A DNA stretch of 64,000 bases, taken from NCBI GenBank assembly GCA_038134485.1, contig JAYPVG010000010.1, forward strand, positions 1-64,000. The letters are read 5' to 3'. The notes under the pieces are model-generated. The model saw only the letters and a list, made by a program, of their open reading frames with translations. It had not been told where the DNA came from and did not search any database. Both the position numbers and the translations under genes were made by a program. This document shows, piece by piece, positions 14,408 through 24,316 of this stretch; position 1 is the stretch's first letter; every line of letters starts with the position of its first letter. Source of the DNA: NORP240 sp038134485. Lineage in GTDB: Bacteria > Pseudomonadota > Gammaproteobacteria > Pseudomonadales > Pseudohongiellaceae.

Positions 14408-14620
14408 TCAGTCATTTACCGCGATCCTGACAACTTTGGTAGTATCCGGACTCTGCAACGCGCTCCAGGTATTCTGAAAGTCGTTTATGACGTCCCGATA
14501 GGATTGGGTGCACACGGTCTTTAGCGCGATTCTGAATTGCTTGCCGAGATAAAAGAAAGAAATGATTACTCCCACTGCACCCAGCAAATCCGCCAACGAT
14601 CCTAATGCATCCCAGATCAT
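14408..14620 (-). pseudogene. Truncated small membrane protein
   Basis: From ATG 14620 it reads MIWDALGSLADLLGAVGVIISFFYLGKQFR, the N-terminus of a common one-TM family in marine bacteria (WEAIGAIGELIGAVAV..., usually 150-200 residues; family from memory). The frame ends after 70 residues (AVND), then continues in frame past the TGA as NALS, then reaches the 521-bp repeat 10 bp later. It therefore looks like a gene cut by the duplication junction and carrying a nonsense codon. Confidence 0.5.
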
Positions 14621-14723
14621 GCTGTTATTCTCCCCGACAAGTAACACTCGTTTTCAATGTACCCCTTGATTCTGACGTGCTTGACATTTGTGCACGCTTG
14701 TATCGCAAGCTCAATGATGTTTA

Positions 14724-15899
14724 TCACGCGGAACCATTTCCTTTCCGGATGGCCTGAGAACTGGATTGCGTGAGGGCGGAGAGCGCAATCAGAACGTAGA
14801 ATGGCGTAAAGAACCGGTCCCAGTTAGCTAACAGGGGAAACAAAAGCATAAAGGCAAGGAAGACAGGTAACCCGAGAAGAGCGACGTGTGCCAGCACGAA
14901 TTCCTCGCGGGGCCTTAACATACCGGCAACTGTTGATTGCCACCTGCCGCTCATACTGATTATTAGTACCAGCAGAAAATACGGCAGAGCGGTGACTACA
15001 AAGGCTCCGGCGGCGACAAGTTGTCTTGCCGCGTTAACCACAACATCCAGGTACAGACTTAAGGAAAAACTGAAATCAAACTCCGCAATATTTACCTGAG
15101 GCTCTACCAGGCTGTGATAGAAAAGCAGCCACCATTGTTGGTGGAAGATAATACTGGTGAGAGCATATAGAAGCAGACTTACCACAAAGCCTGCTCCAAA
15201 ATAATAAAGTTCGTGCTGGTGCCACTGGCCCGGGGATCGCAAGCTGCGCCAGCAAAGCAACGAAAACAGCAGCAATGCAAAGATGATGTTGTTAGTCCGC
15301 ACCAGAACGGACAGGCTTATCAAGATGACGGCTGCAGACAGCCACTTGCGCACCAGTAAGCTATACAATCCAAGCAGGATAAACAGACTGGAAAAATTGT
15401 CTGGCACCGGCACGCGACTCAGATCCACTAATCGCGTGCATAGCAAAATTACGATCGCCAGCAGAGCCGCCTGAAGCGGATTTACCATGGTTTTCATCCA
15501 GACAAATAGCAACACGCAAATTATCAGGCCCGGTAACAGCGACATGAGCATTACAGCATCCACCGGGTTCACTCCAGCGAGATACAGAATCCGCAGTGCT
15601 CCAACATAGAGGGGTTTGACAAAGTACAGATCTAACTGGGAGGCGAAATTCGATGCGTTCTGGTACAGGTCACTGGCGTACGGTCCGGCGATAAGTGCAT
15701 TGAATTCAATTTCCGACAGGCGACTTTCCAACAGCGAGTAAGTTGCTTGATGCAATGAAACAGGATCGTCGACGGACACCGCCAAAGTGGTAGCGACGTA
15801 GGGTACCAGGTCCCAGGTATACAGGGGATTCAAAAGAACGAAGCCTGACAAAAAGGCCAGAAATGCCAGCAACAATCCCATTGCGATCTGCTTTTCCAT
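14724..15899 (-). CDS. Polytopic membrane protein, GT-C glycosyltransferase-like
   Basis: 391 residues with about ten predicted membrane helices. The first periplasmic loop after TM1 begins NPLYTWDLVPYVA, where GT-C enzymes place the acidic catalytic residue. No soluble domain. The 341-bp divergent spacer separates it from a similar membrane protein on the plus strand. Probably transfers a sugar from a polyprenyl-phosphate donor at the periplasmic face; family placement rests on topology and context. Confidence 0.55.
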   Translation of the reverse strand: MEKQIAMGLLLAFLAFLSGFVLLNPLYTWDLVPYVATTLAVSVDDPVSLHQATYSLLESRLSEIEFNALIAGPYASDLYQNASNFASQLDLYFVKPLYVGALRILYLAGVNPVDAVMLMSLLPGLIICVLLFVWMKTMVNPLQAALLAIVILLCTRLVDLSRVPVPDNFSSLFILLGLYSLLVRKWLSAAVILISLSVLVRTNNIIFALLLFSLLCWRSLRSPGQWHQHELYYFGAGFVVSLLLYALTSIIFHQQWWLLFYHSLVEPQVNIAEFDFSFSLSLYLDVVVNAARQLVAAGAFVVTALPYFLLVLIISMSGRWQSTVAGMLRPREEFVLAHVALLGLPVFLAFMLLFPLLANWDRFFTPFYVLIALSALTQSSSQAIRKGNGSA

Positions 15900-16240
15900 T
15901 CAGTCAGCCGTGCCTTCGTTATTTCGCAGTATATCGGCATTACCGTTGCTTTTTGTACCGAAAATGGATGCAACGGCTTCTGGCTAGATTTCCGGACTAC
16001 ACCCGGAAACCGGCGGTCCCGGCAGCAGCTGGTCAAGGAATGACGAAGAAGCAGCGATGGTGACCACGAAAGCAATTGTGATCCTGACGAGCATTTAGTA
16101 CAGTTTAGCCAGACGAGACTGCCTGCACCCACGCGCTTGCCAATGGCGAAGCTCGATGCAAATAGAGGCTGTATGGGGAGCAGCCTGCTTCTTGCTCGAC
16201 AAGAAGCACCTGACCCCTGACCACAATAATTTCCTGCATT
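15900..16240. other. 341-bp divergent intergenic region
   Basis: Between two outward-facing membrane glycosyltransferase-like genes. No convincing ORF, terminator or repeat seen. A 36-codon frame on the minus strand near 16096 is too weak to call. It must hold promoters for both sides, but no clear boxes are visible. Confidence 0.4.
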
Positions 16241-17551
16241 ATGGCCGTGCTTTTCAGCTCATTTTCTTTCAAAGACTACACTTTGCTGTTGCTTGCCGTA
16301 TTCCTGGCGGTCTTTTACGGAGTCACCCAGAACCCGATCAGCCTGGATGGAGGTCATCCCTACGATTCTATGTCGTACTACAATATGGCTGCGCAAGTTG
16401 CCGCCGGGGAGCCCATTGCCGAACTACGCCCCTTCGCTTTCAGGCTCGGGCTGCCGTGGCTGGTAGGCACGTTCTTTCCTGACAACCTCGATTTCGGCTT
16501 TAGAGTGGTCAATGTGACTTTCGGAGTCATGGCTTCGCTTATACTATTTGTTTATCTCAAGCAATTCCTTATCCGCAACAGTACCGTGTTGTTGCTGCTG
16601 ATCCTGTACATCACCAATCCGCAAGGACCATTACGATTTTCCCACTATATAACGTCCTACGCAGATCCTCCCGGGCTGTTTTTTGTTCTCCTACTGTTGC
16701 TCTTATCCAAGCTAATCAGAAAGCTCGACTGGAAGTCGATTCTGACGGTTACGCTCGTGGGCATAGCCGGCTGTTTATTCAGGGAGATCGCTCTCTGTGG
16801 TGTACTGGTGTTCGTCTATCGTAATTGCTTTCATATTGATGGGCGCTTTCCCTACCTTCATATAGTTTCCGGCCGAAATCTGCGACTTTGCCTGTTCCCC
16901 TTAATTGCCTCGATACTGACAGTTGCGGCGGTTCACTTGATGGTCGATGGGTCAGGCGCTTATCAGTACACTACCCAGATGATGGGCGTTGTAGAACAGC
17001 TTGCTCAGCAACCGACAATCTTTCTTCTGTCGTGGCTCACGGCCTTCGGAATTGTGCCTGTAGCAATCGCACTCGGTGCCAGCAAAGCGATGGGGCAGTT
17101 TTTATACGACAATCAGGCCGTGGCGGTGTTTCTGGCAGGCAGCGTTCTGCTGGCTCTTACTTCCGGGTTTCACACCGACAGGATACTTTTCTGGGCCTAC
17201 CCTGCTGTTTTGCTTTTATTCGGCTTTTTAGTGGAAAATCACCCTGTCACCAGAGCGGGACTCGGCATACGCGCGCTGTTTTTCCTGCCAATAATTTCAG
17301 CCCAGATACTGGCTCACAGAATGTGGCTACCCATCCCCGATGATCCCCGTGGGGAATTGTTTGGAGCGGGCGCGCCAGAGTTCGCGGTTCTAGCTCCCTA
17401 TGGGGACGCCACCCTGGCACATACTTATGCATCAGCCATGATGGCTGAGACCAGGCATGTTTTGCTAATTCAATTCACTGCGGTGGCGATATATTTGGGC
17501 ATAGTACTATTGATTCACAGTAGATTGAAAATTAGACCAGAGACAAGCTGA
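16241..17551 (+). CDS. Polytopic membrane protein, GT-C glycosyltransferase-like
   Basis: 436 residues, about ten to twelve membrane helices. After TM1 comes NPISLDGGHPYDSMSYYNMA, a short periplasmic loop with acidic residues typical of GT-C enzymes, then AELRPFAFRLGLPWLVG, similar to other bacterial membrane glycosyltransferases of unknown specificity. Three bp separate its stop from the next ATG, so it is co-transcribed with the spermidine-synthase-like gene. Specific sugar and acceptor unknown. Confidence 0.6.
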   Translation: MAVLFSSFSFKDYTLLLLAVFLAVFYGVTQNPISLDGGHPYDSMSYYNMAAQVAAGEPIAELRPFAFRLGLPWLVGTFFPDNLDFGFRVVNVTFGVMASLILFVYLKQFLIRNSTVLLLLILYITNPQGPLRFSHYITSYADPPGLFFVLLLLLLSKLIRKLDWKSILTVTLVGIAGCLFREIALCGVLVFVYRNCFHIDGRFPYLHIVSGRNLRLCLFPLIASILTVAAVHLMVDGSGAYQYTTQMMGVVEQLAQQPTIFLLSWLTAFGIVPVAIALGASKAMGQFLYDNQAVAVFLAGSVLLALTSGFHTDRILFWAYPAVLLLFGFLVENHPVTRAGLGIRALFFLPIISAQILAHRMWLPIPDDPRGELFGAGAPEFAVLAPYGDATLAHTYASAMMAETRHVLLIQFTAVAIYLGIVLLIHSRLKIRPETS

Positions 17552-17554
17552 TTC

Positions 17555-19969
17555 ATGGAAGCTATCCATCCGAAGGCTAACAGACCATTCTTCTTTGGGC
17601 TGTTTTTTATTACCAGTGCAACCCTGCTGTTGGAGATACTCAATACAAGGTTATTATCTGTCGTCACCTGGTACCATCTCTCCTTTTTTGCCGTTTCAAT
17701 GGCCATGTTTGGTATGGCTGCTGGCGCGCTCTGGGTATATTTGCAGCCACGAAGATTCAGCCCGAGCCTCGCATTCGATCGTCTGTACCAATACTCAATC
17801 CTGTTCGCGATCAGCGTATCTCTCTGTCATATTGTTATTATTTCCACTTCCCTTAACGTCCGCGAAGGATGGGATCTGGTCAAAATTCTGGTCATGGCAG
17901 TGATTACTATCACTGTTGCAGTACCGTTCTTTTTCAGTGGGGTTGTAGTAACGGTGGCGCTTACCCAGATTCGGGGTGACAGCGGGTTGATCTACGCGGT
18001 AGATCTGGTTGGCGCAGCGGTCGGCAGCCTGTTCTGCCTCTACATACTGGGAGCGCTCGACATTTCCAGTGCGACTTTTGCCACGTCTGCCATAGCCGTG
18101 TCCGGCGTTACGTTTTTTCAACGAGCGCGTGGCGGAAAAATTTCCCTTTCCTGGTTCGGCGTAATAGCGCTGATTCTAATCGGCGCACTGGCCAACAGTC
18201 AGTCTGTGAATGGCTTTCGCGTATTTTCGCCAAAGGGAAACAAGATCGCCTATGAAGACAGTTATATCGAATCGTGGACCATCCACGGACAGATTCTGCT
18301 ATTTCCTTATGAGGGCCCACAGTCAGGGCCATTTTTCTGGGGCCCGGGAGAAGGCGCACCGGTAATGCCCGAATTACAGATGCAGGGACTGGTAATCGAT
18401 GGCGAAGCAGGCACCGCAGTAACTGAATGGGATGGCAACCGCGACACTCTCGACTGGCCGCGATTCGACGTTACAGCTCTACCCTATCACTTGCGCCCGG
18501 CATCAAATGTAGCGGTAATTGGTGTCGGTGGTGGAAGAGATATCCTAACCGCACTGTGGGCGAAAAGTGCTTCCATTACCGGCATTGAAATTAATCGAGC
18601 CATTCTTGACGTGATTGAGAAAGAACGTAGAGATTTTGTAAATCTTGCGAATCAGCCTGACGTCCAGTTCGTCCATGATGAAGCGCGTTCCTTCCTCACC
18701 AGGTCCGACAATAGTTATGACATTATCCAGATGTCACTCATCGATACATGGGCAGCAACAGGTGCGGGCGCCTTCACGCTCTCGGAGAACGGCCTTTACA
18801 CAACCGAAGGCTGGCAGGTTTTTCTCGATCGGCTTGCTCCGGGCGGTATTTTCAGCGTGTCGCGCTGGTATTCTCCTGAAGCCCTGTCAGAAACCAATCG
18901 TCTCATTTCTCTCGCTACAATGGCGTTGCTGAATCGAGGTATCGAGAATCCAAGCGATCACTTGATTCTGGTGTCGCGACTGTCGGTTGCGACTCTTTTA
19001 GTGTCTCCACAACCCTTCAATGAAGCCGATCTGACTATAATCGAACAGGTAGCAGCACAATACAGTTTCAATATCCTTCACTCGCCGCGCCAGCAAAGTT
19101 CGGAAGCTCTCGTTCGCGATATTGTCTCCAGCGGCAGTGCAACAGAGCTTGCAGAAGCCACAGAACATGACTTTCTGGATTTTTCACCTCCGACCGACAG
19201 CCGTCCCTACTTTTTCAACATACTCAAACCCCGGGCACTTTTCAGCGCTGCAGGCGAACTGGGAAACCTGGGCATTGTCGCAGGTGGGAATTTACTGGCG
19301 ACTTATACTCTTATGTTGCTTTGCGGTCTGGCTCTGGTCGGTGTAGTACTAGTAATTTTCGTGCCTTTGCTCCTGGCCGGAATGCCCGCCGTGCCAGCCG
19401 GAATTTTTACTAGCGGGTTACTATACTTTGCCTGCATAGGCACCGGCTTCATGATGGTTCAGATTCCACTTATGCAACGATTCTCGGTGTACCTGGGGCA
19501 TCCAGTCTATGCTGTAGCAGTGCTTCTGTTTTCAATGATCCTGGCTGCGGGGGTGGGAAGTTATCTATCCGATAAAATGCAGGTTAACCGTCAAAGTCGC
19601 TGGACTGCCTTGCTACCTGCCACCATTGTTGGCCTGTTATTGATAATTTACTTGATCTCTGACTGGTTAATCACGGCAACGATCGCTCAGCCCCTTATAT
19701 TCAGGTGCCTGCTGGTTATCGCGATGGTTTCGACAGTAGCGTTACCCATGGGTATGTGTTTCCCTCTCGGATTACGTCTGTTCCGTGAATACTCCGATCG
19801 CTGTCTGCCGTGGCTTTGGGGTATCAACGGGGCGACCGGCGTATTAGCCAGCGTATTCGCGGTGGCAGTTTCCATGTGGAGCAGCATCAACACTAGCCTG
19901 ATAGTCGCAATGGTCTGTTACGCCCTGCTAGCGATTCCAGCACGCCGTCTGCAAAACGCACTTCAATGA
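17555..19969 (+). CDS. Membrane-fused spermidine-synthase-like protein
   Basis: 804 residues in three parts. Residues 1-215 hold about six to seven membrane helices. Residues about 230-540 form a Rossmann domain like spermidine/spermine synthases (GVGGGRDIL at about 323, GIEINRAILD at about 343, YDIIQMSLIDTWA at about 385). The C-terminal 230 residues hold about seven more helices. In classical enzymes this fold transfers aminopropyl groups from decarboxylated SAM; membrane-embedded versions are widespread and uncharacterised. Its place in a glycosylation operon suggests modification of a lipid-linked or surface molecule, which is inference. Confidence 0.8.
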   Translation: MEAIHPKANRPFFFGLFFITSATLLLEILNTRLLSVVTWYHLSFFAVSMAMFGMAAGALWVYLQPRRFSPSLAFDRLYQYSILFAISVSLCHIVIISTSLNVREGWDLVKILVMAVITITVAVPFFFSGVVVTVALTQIRGDSGLIYAVDLVGAAVGSLFCLYILGALDISSATFATSAIAVSGVTFFQRARGGKISLSWFGVIALILIGALANSQSVNGFRVFSPKGNKIAYEDSYIESWTIHGQILLFPYEGPQSGPFFWGPGEGAPVMPELQMQGLVIDGEAGTAVTEWDGNRDTLDWPRFDVTALPYHLRPASNVAVIGVGGGRDILTALWAKSASITGIEINRAILDVIEKERRDFVNLANQPDVQFVHDEARSFLTRSDNSYDIIQMSLIDTWAATGAGAFTLSENGLYTTEGWQVFLDRLAPGGIFSVSRWYSPEALSETNRLISLATMALLNRGIENPSDHLILVSRLSVATLLVSPQPFNEADLTIIEQVAAQYSFNILHSPRQQSSEALVRDIVSSGSATELAEATEHDFLDFSPPTDSRPYFFNILKPRALFSAAGELGNLGIVAGGNLLATYTLMLLCGLALVGVVLVIFVPLLLAGMPAVPAGIFTSGLLYFACIGTGFMMVQIPLMQRFSVYLGHPVYAVAVLLFSMILAAGVGSYLSDKMQVNRQSRWTALLPATIVGLLLIIYLISDWLITATIAQPLIFRCLLVIAMVSTVALPMGMCFPLGLRLFREYSDRCLPWLWGINGATGVLASVFAVAVSMWSSINTSLIVAMVCYALLAIPARRLQNALQ

Positions 19970-20049
19970 AAATGCCGCAGGATAAGATTTAGCTGGGTTG
20001 ACTATCAGTTGCTACTCGAAGACGGCGATCCTAAACAATAGCTTAGGTA

Positions 20050-21219
20050 TTGAAAAGATTGGATTCTCCCATTGAACTAACTGTCCTCATGCCGTGTCTG
20101 AACGAATCGGAGACTCTCCTTGCGTGCATTGAGGAAGCTGCGGCCGCAATCACCAAATTTGGAATATCAGCAGAAATTCTGATAGCGGACAACGGCAGTA
20201 CGGATGGATCACAAGACATTGCTAGCCAAGCGGGGGCAAGACTCGTGGATATCCCCGAGAAAGGATATGGCAATGCTTTGATCGGAGGCATCGAGGCGGC
20301 AAAGGGGAAATACATCCTTATGGGTGATGCCGATCAGAGTTATGACTTTGGCGAGCTTCCGCTGTTTCTTTCGAAACTACGCGAGGGTTGCGAGCTAGTC
20401 ATGGGGTGCAGGCTACCCAAAGGCGGAGGGACTATTGAAAAGGGCGCCATGCCATGGAAACACAGGTGGATCGGTAATCCAATCTTGTCATCCCTTGGCA
20501 AGCTTCTGTTTAGATCCCGCATAGACGATTTTCATTGCGGCCTCAGAGCGTTCCGTAGGGACAGTATCATGAAGCTCGGATTGTCTTGCCCGGGGATGGA
20601 ATTTGCCTCCGAGATGGTGGTTAAAGCGACTTTGTTAAAGTTGAAAGTCGGGCAGGTACCAATAACACTGCGCCCCGACGGCAGAAGCCGACTTCCCCAT
20701 TTGCGCAGCTGGCGCGACGGCTGGAGACACCTGCGGTTCATGCTGCTATTTAGTCCCAACTGGCTGTTCATCATCCCCGGCCTGATCTTACTGGTGGCTG
20801 GAGGTATAGGATTTTCAATTTTGCTGCCCAGACCATTAAACATGGGTCAAGTCACTCTGGATCTCAACTCACTGGTAGGTTTTAGCACCATTTTTATCGC
20901 AGGAGCCCAGGTAGTCAGCTTCGGGATATTGGTTAAAGTCTACGCTGTGAAACATGGTTTGTTGCCAGGCCACAAACGTTGGCTGACATTGGCGCGCAGC
21001 AATGTAGTTGACCTTTGCATCGCAGCAGGAGTAGCTGTTCTGCTGCTGGGTGTAGGCAACCTCGTCAATGCGTTTATCATCTGGCTGGAAGTCGATTTTT
21101 CCGAACTGGACACCCAGGCGAGTATGCGAAAAGTAATTCTGTCGGTTACTGCAATAGCCATGGGCCTGCAAGTTATGTTTACCAGTTTCGCCGTCGCCAT
21201 GCTGGGCACCAGGCAATGA
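20050..21219 (+). CDS. GT2 glycosyltransferase with C-terminal membrane domain
   Basis: 389 residues from TTG 20050. The N-terminal GT-A fold has the nucleotide-sugar motif TVLMPCLNESETL, ADNGSTDGS and the metal-binding DxD in MGDADQSYDF (about 92-94). Residues 230-389 contain about four membrane helices. This is the dolichol-phosphate mannose synthase / GtrB-like arrangement, which makes polyprenyl-phosphate hexose. That lipid donor is what the GT-C type neighbours would use. The next methyltransferase starts inside its stop (ATGA). Confidence 0.85.
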   Translation: MKRLDSPIELTVLMPCLNESETLLACIEEAAAAITKFGISAEILIADNGSTDGSQDIASQAGARLVDIPEKGYGNALIGGIEAAKGKYILMGDADQSYDFGELPLFLSKLREGCELVMGCRLPKGGGTIEKGAMPWKHRWIGNPILSSLGKLLFRSRIDDFHCGLRAFRRDSIMKLGLSCPGMEFASEMVVKATLLKLKVGQVPITLRPDGRSRLPHLRSWRDGWRHLRFMLLFSPNWLFIIPGLILLVAGGIGFSILLPRPLNMGQVTLDLNSLVGFSTIFIAGAQVVSFGILVKVYAVKHGLLPGHKRWLTLARSNVVDLCIAAGVAVLLLGVGNLVNAFIIWLEVDFSELDTQASMRKVILSVTAIAMGLQVMFTSFAVAMLGTRQ

Positions 21220-21890
21220 CTGCACCTGTCGATTATTTCTCCAGCAAACATCCACTTCGTAATCTTGCTTCCAGGGTCTCACTTCGGGCTCGAAAAAAAA
21301 TGCTGAAACGGTTTCTGGACAGGTATAGGCCCACCAGGGAAACTATGATTCTTGATGTAGGCGTGACCCCTGACACCTCATTGCCTGATTCCAATTTTTT
21401 CGAACAGCTCTATCCCTACCCGGAATCGGTAACTGCAAGCAGCGTTGAAAATATCAGCAACCTGACAGGAGAATTCCCCGCAATAGGTTTTGTCCAGACT
21501 GAAAAATTTGCGCTGCCGTTTAAAACCAACGCATTCGATATAGTTTTCTGCTCCGCGGTGCTGGAACACGTCGGAAACCGATCCTCCCAGGCAAAGTTCA
21601 TAAAGGAGCTCCTGAGGGTTTCGAAGAAGTTCTTTATCATAACTCCCAACAGAAACTTTCCCATTGAGGTTCATACCTTCTTACCCTTGCTACACTGGCT
21701 TCCTCAGAACTTGCATCAATCGGTACTCAGGAGACTGGGGCATGATTTCTGGGCGGAAACGGACAACCTTAACCTGCTGTCCAGAAAATCACTTCGGGAG
21801 CTCTTTGATAATCAGGAAAATTTGTCTATCGAAGGGCATTATTTATTGGGGATGTGCTCAAATCTCATTGTCTACGGTGATTGCGATTAG
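21216..21890 (+). CDS. SAM-dependent methyltransferase (class I, Methyltransf_11-like)
   Basis: 224 residues from ATG 21216, chosen for the ATGA overlap with the GT2 gene. The SAM-binding region is ETMILDVGVTPD, with a truncated glycine-rich loop, and NAFDIVFCSAVLEHVGN is the diagnostic post-motif. It likely methylates a sugar or lipid intermediate of the glycan made by this cluster. Its TAG overlaps the opposing gene's TAA by two bases (TTAG), so the two operons converge with no spacer. Confidence 0.75.
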   Translation: MTAPVDYFSSKHPLRNLASRVSLRARKKMLKRFLDRYRPTRETMILDVGVTPDTSLPDSNFFEQLYPYPESVTASSVENISNLTGEFPAIGFVQTEKFALPFKTNAFDIVFCSAVLEHVGNRSSQAKFIKELLRVSKKFFIITPNRNFPIEVHTFLPLLHWLPQNLHQSVLRRLGHDFWAETDNLNLLSRKSLRELFDNQENLSIEGHYLLGMCSNLIVYGDCD

Positions 21891-22690
21891 CCGCGGTATT
21901 CCGCAGTGACACTCCAGCTTGTGTTCAGCCTGTGATGAAATCGCAGGTTGTAGAACCCGGAACTGGTGAACAGCTCTTCCAACTCTCTTCTTGAATAATA
22001 CCTGGAATAAGAAGGGTTCAGTTGATCATAAATTACCAGTTTCCTGCCGTATCTATCCAGATGCATGAAATAACCCTGCATGTACTCCGACATTGGCAGC
22101 TTGAAATGAGCACAAAGCCTGCCGTAGAGGCTCGCGGGGTACACCAGCATCCGAGACAGAATGTCCAGAAGATTGTTTGGCAGTATTTTCCTGATCAGCC
22201 GAAGCGGTCTTAACAGGGCAAGGTATAGCTCGTTGTTTTCTTTACCGTAGACCCAGACAAAAACTTTACCATTCGCTCCCAGGGCTTCTCCCATCGACCG
22301 TAGAGCGGCCTCGGCGTCAGCAATGAACTGCAACACGCCTATACAGAAAACCCAGTCATAATCTCCCCCGGGTAATTCGTCGACCCTGAGTTGCAGACAT
22401 TCCACATTATCCAGGCCCCTGGTATTTTCGCGTAATGTCTTGAACCCGGCCGAAGGCTCAATTGCCAGGATCCAGGCCGCGCCTAGCTCACTCAGAATCC
22501 TGGTATAGCGCCCTGTCCCTGCTCCAACATCAACCACCTTCTTGCCAACGACATCTCGTTTGCTGACAAGTTCACCGAAAAGATTGTCGAGAACTTCATT
22601 CGATGCGTAGTAGCCAGTGTTTTCAGTGTAGCGAGTCCACTGTTCGCCAAATTGACCCACCGTGTCTCGTTCTTGATCATCCTTTTCCAC
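21887..22690 (-). CDS. SAM-dependent methyltransferase (class I)
   Basis: 267 residues from GTG 22690, three bp after the stop of the upstream membrane protein. SAM motif VVDVGAGTGRYTRIL (motif I) is intact, followed by LAIEPSAG (motif II) and YDWVFCIGVLQFIAD (motif IV). The C-terminal half contains lysine/arginine-rich helices with SRYYSRRELEELFTSSGF, as in polysaccharide- or quinone-type methyltransferases. Partner of the minus-strand glycosylation operon. Confidence 0.8.
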   Translation of the reverse strand: MEKDDQERDTVGQFGEQWTRYTENTGYYASNEVLDNLFGELVSKRDVVGKKVVDVGAGTGRYTRILSELGAAWILAIEPSAGFKTLRENTRGLDNVECLQLRVDELPGGDYDWVFCIGVLQFIADAEAALRSMGEALGANGKVFVWVYGKENNELYLALLRPLRLIRKILPNNLLDILSRMLVYPASLYGRLCAHFKLPMSEYMQGYFMHLDRYGRKLVIYDQLNPSYSRYYSRRELEELFTSSGFYNLRFHHRLNTSWSVTAEYRG

Positions 22691-22693
22691 TGA

Positions 22694-24316
22694 CTAATCC
22701 ACCTTTACTTTGAGGAAACCCGGATTCGGGAAGTATATTCCAACAAGCAAAATCAGCAGCGGATAAAGGGTAAGGACGTATCTGTGGGTGGCGGTAAAGC
22801 TCATTATGTCGACATAAGCTACAAGGCCGCACCGCGTCAGGACTACCGCCATCAGCAGCCACGCAGGCCAGTATGCTTCCAGCATGTCCGCCAGAGCAGT
22901 CCGATTCCAGTTCCTGTTGCGGAACACCTCAGCCCCTCGAATCAGCGCTGTGCTGAACACGACTATCAAACCCGCGAATTGCAGAATACTGTATACATAG
23001 AAATGGGTGCTACTTGCTATCGAATCATTCCTGTCGTCAATTTCCGCCGCGTGTGTTAACGCCGCGAACCTGCCAATCAGTTCTTCCGAAGGCTGGATGC
23101 CGGAAACAGCATCTAACGCAGGCACCCAGGCATGGCTCAACGCGGCATTGAAGAACCATTGAATGGTAGAAAGCGAGATAGCCGGTACATATTTCAGTTC
23201 CATGGGGGGTGCCAGCGCATGACCAGTCGGATTTACTGTGCAGAGTATGACCGAATTGTCGCAGGCCCCGCCCAGTTCTTCAGCTACTGCCCGGTAATAA
23301 TTACTCGCAGCTGTCGCGCTGCGATGATAGCCGCGCTCAGCTGCCGCGTCCCGGATTGCCCATACCAGCCAGCCTCCAGAAATCTCGTCGCAGACACCCA
23401 TGTAGTCACAACCGTACTGGAGCCACACTCCACCATCGAGCTGATCCGTGAGAAAGGACTGTAGCTCTGCAAAACTGGGACTTGCCGCGAAAGCTTCGGA
23501 AAAAGCAACTCTGGTGACAGGTACGTACCGACGATGTTGTTCCGGACTGATCCTGGTCAGGGTTTTCATAGCTTGAGTGAAGTGTTTCTCTGCCAGATCA
23601 TTATTGGCATATACCCCGTACTTTACGAAGTTTGCAGAAGAAACAGCACTATTCAGCGTAAACACTAGAACGATCGGGCTTATCAGTACGAAGATGGTCG
23701 GCAATTTTGGAATGAATTCTCGCTGCTTAATAAGCAAGAGGACGGCCAGCGAAGGCACGACGCTTAAAATCCAGATTCCTTCCAACCTGACATGGCAGAA
23801 AACAGCTGTAGCTATCGAGAGCGTCAGCAGCCAGGATACAAATTTTAAATTAATGCTGGGGTAACTGGCGTAGATTCCAAAGCAAGATGCTGTAATCATC
23901 ACAAGCAACGGCAATTCCAGCACCTCTGCCCCAATCAGTTTAGGCAACAAAAACGTGAGTGGGTGCAAAGCCAGCAGACCAAAAATTACCAGACTCCTGG
24001 TACGAGTGATTCCGCTCTGTCGCAGGGCTAGCAGCAAAATTGTAAAGCTCAGCAGCAAGAGCGCATGCTGTAGCAGAGGCAGCCTGAGATTCAACCAGCT
24101 GACCGCTGCCAGAAACAACGGATACAAAGGCTGCCTGATCAGTGTGAGTGAATCGTATGGACCAAGCCAGTTGCCCTGCTTGATTTCCAGTGCAGCATCA
24201 ACGAACCATTCCACGTCGTAAGGGCCGGGGTAAACAATAACTGGAGAAAAAATGCTGCCAGATACTGACAACATCAAAAGCACAAGCAAGGCAATTCCGA
24301 ACACTGAGTTACTCAT
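22694..24316 (-). CDS. Polytopic membrane glycosyltransferase-like protein (PMT/GT-C type)
   Basis: 540 residues from ATG 24316 (AGGA close upstream; GTG 24328 is possible). After TM1 the loop GPYDVEWFVDAALEIKQGNWLGPYD places acidic residues as in PMT-type enzymes, followed by TLIRQPLYPLFLAAVSWL. About eleven helices in the first 260 and last 110 residues enclose a periplasmic domain of about 170 residues with paired cysteines (GCDYMGVCDE). Co-transcribed with the downstream methyltransferase. Acceptor unknown. Confidence 0.65.
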   Translation of the reverse strand: MSNSVFGIALLVLLMLSVSGSIFSPVIVYPGPYDVEWFVDAALEIKQGNWLGPYDSLTLIRQPLYPLFLAAVSWLNLRLPLLQHALLLLSFTILLLALRQSGITRTRSLVIFGLLALHPLTFLLPKLIGAEVLELPLLVMITASCFGIYASYPSINLKFVSWLLTLSIATAVFCHVRLEGIWILSVVPSLAVLLLIKQREFIPKLPTIFVLISPIVLVFTLNSAVSSANFVKYGVYANNDLAEKHFTQAMKTLTRISPEQHRRYVPVTRVAFSEAFAASPSFAELQSFLTDQLDGGVWLQYGCDYMGVCDEISGGWLVWAIRDAAAERGYHRSATAASNYYRAVAEELGGACDNSVILCTVNPTGHALAPPMELKYVPAISLSTIQWFFNAALSHAWVPALDAVSGIQPSEELIGRFAALTHAAEIDDRNDSIASSTHFYVYSILQFAGLIVVFSTALIRGAEVFRNRNWNRTALADMLEAYWPAWLLMAVVLTRCGLVAYVDIMSFTATHRYVLTLYPLLILLVGIYFPNPGFLKVKVD

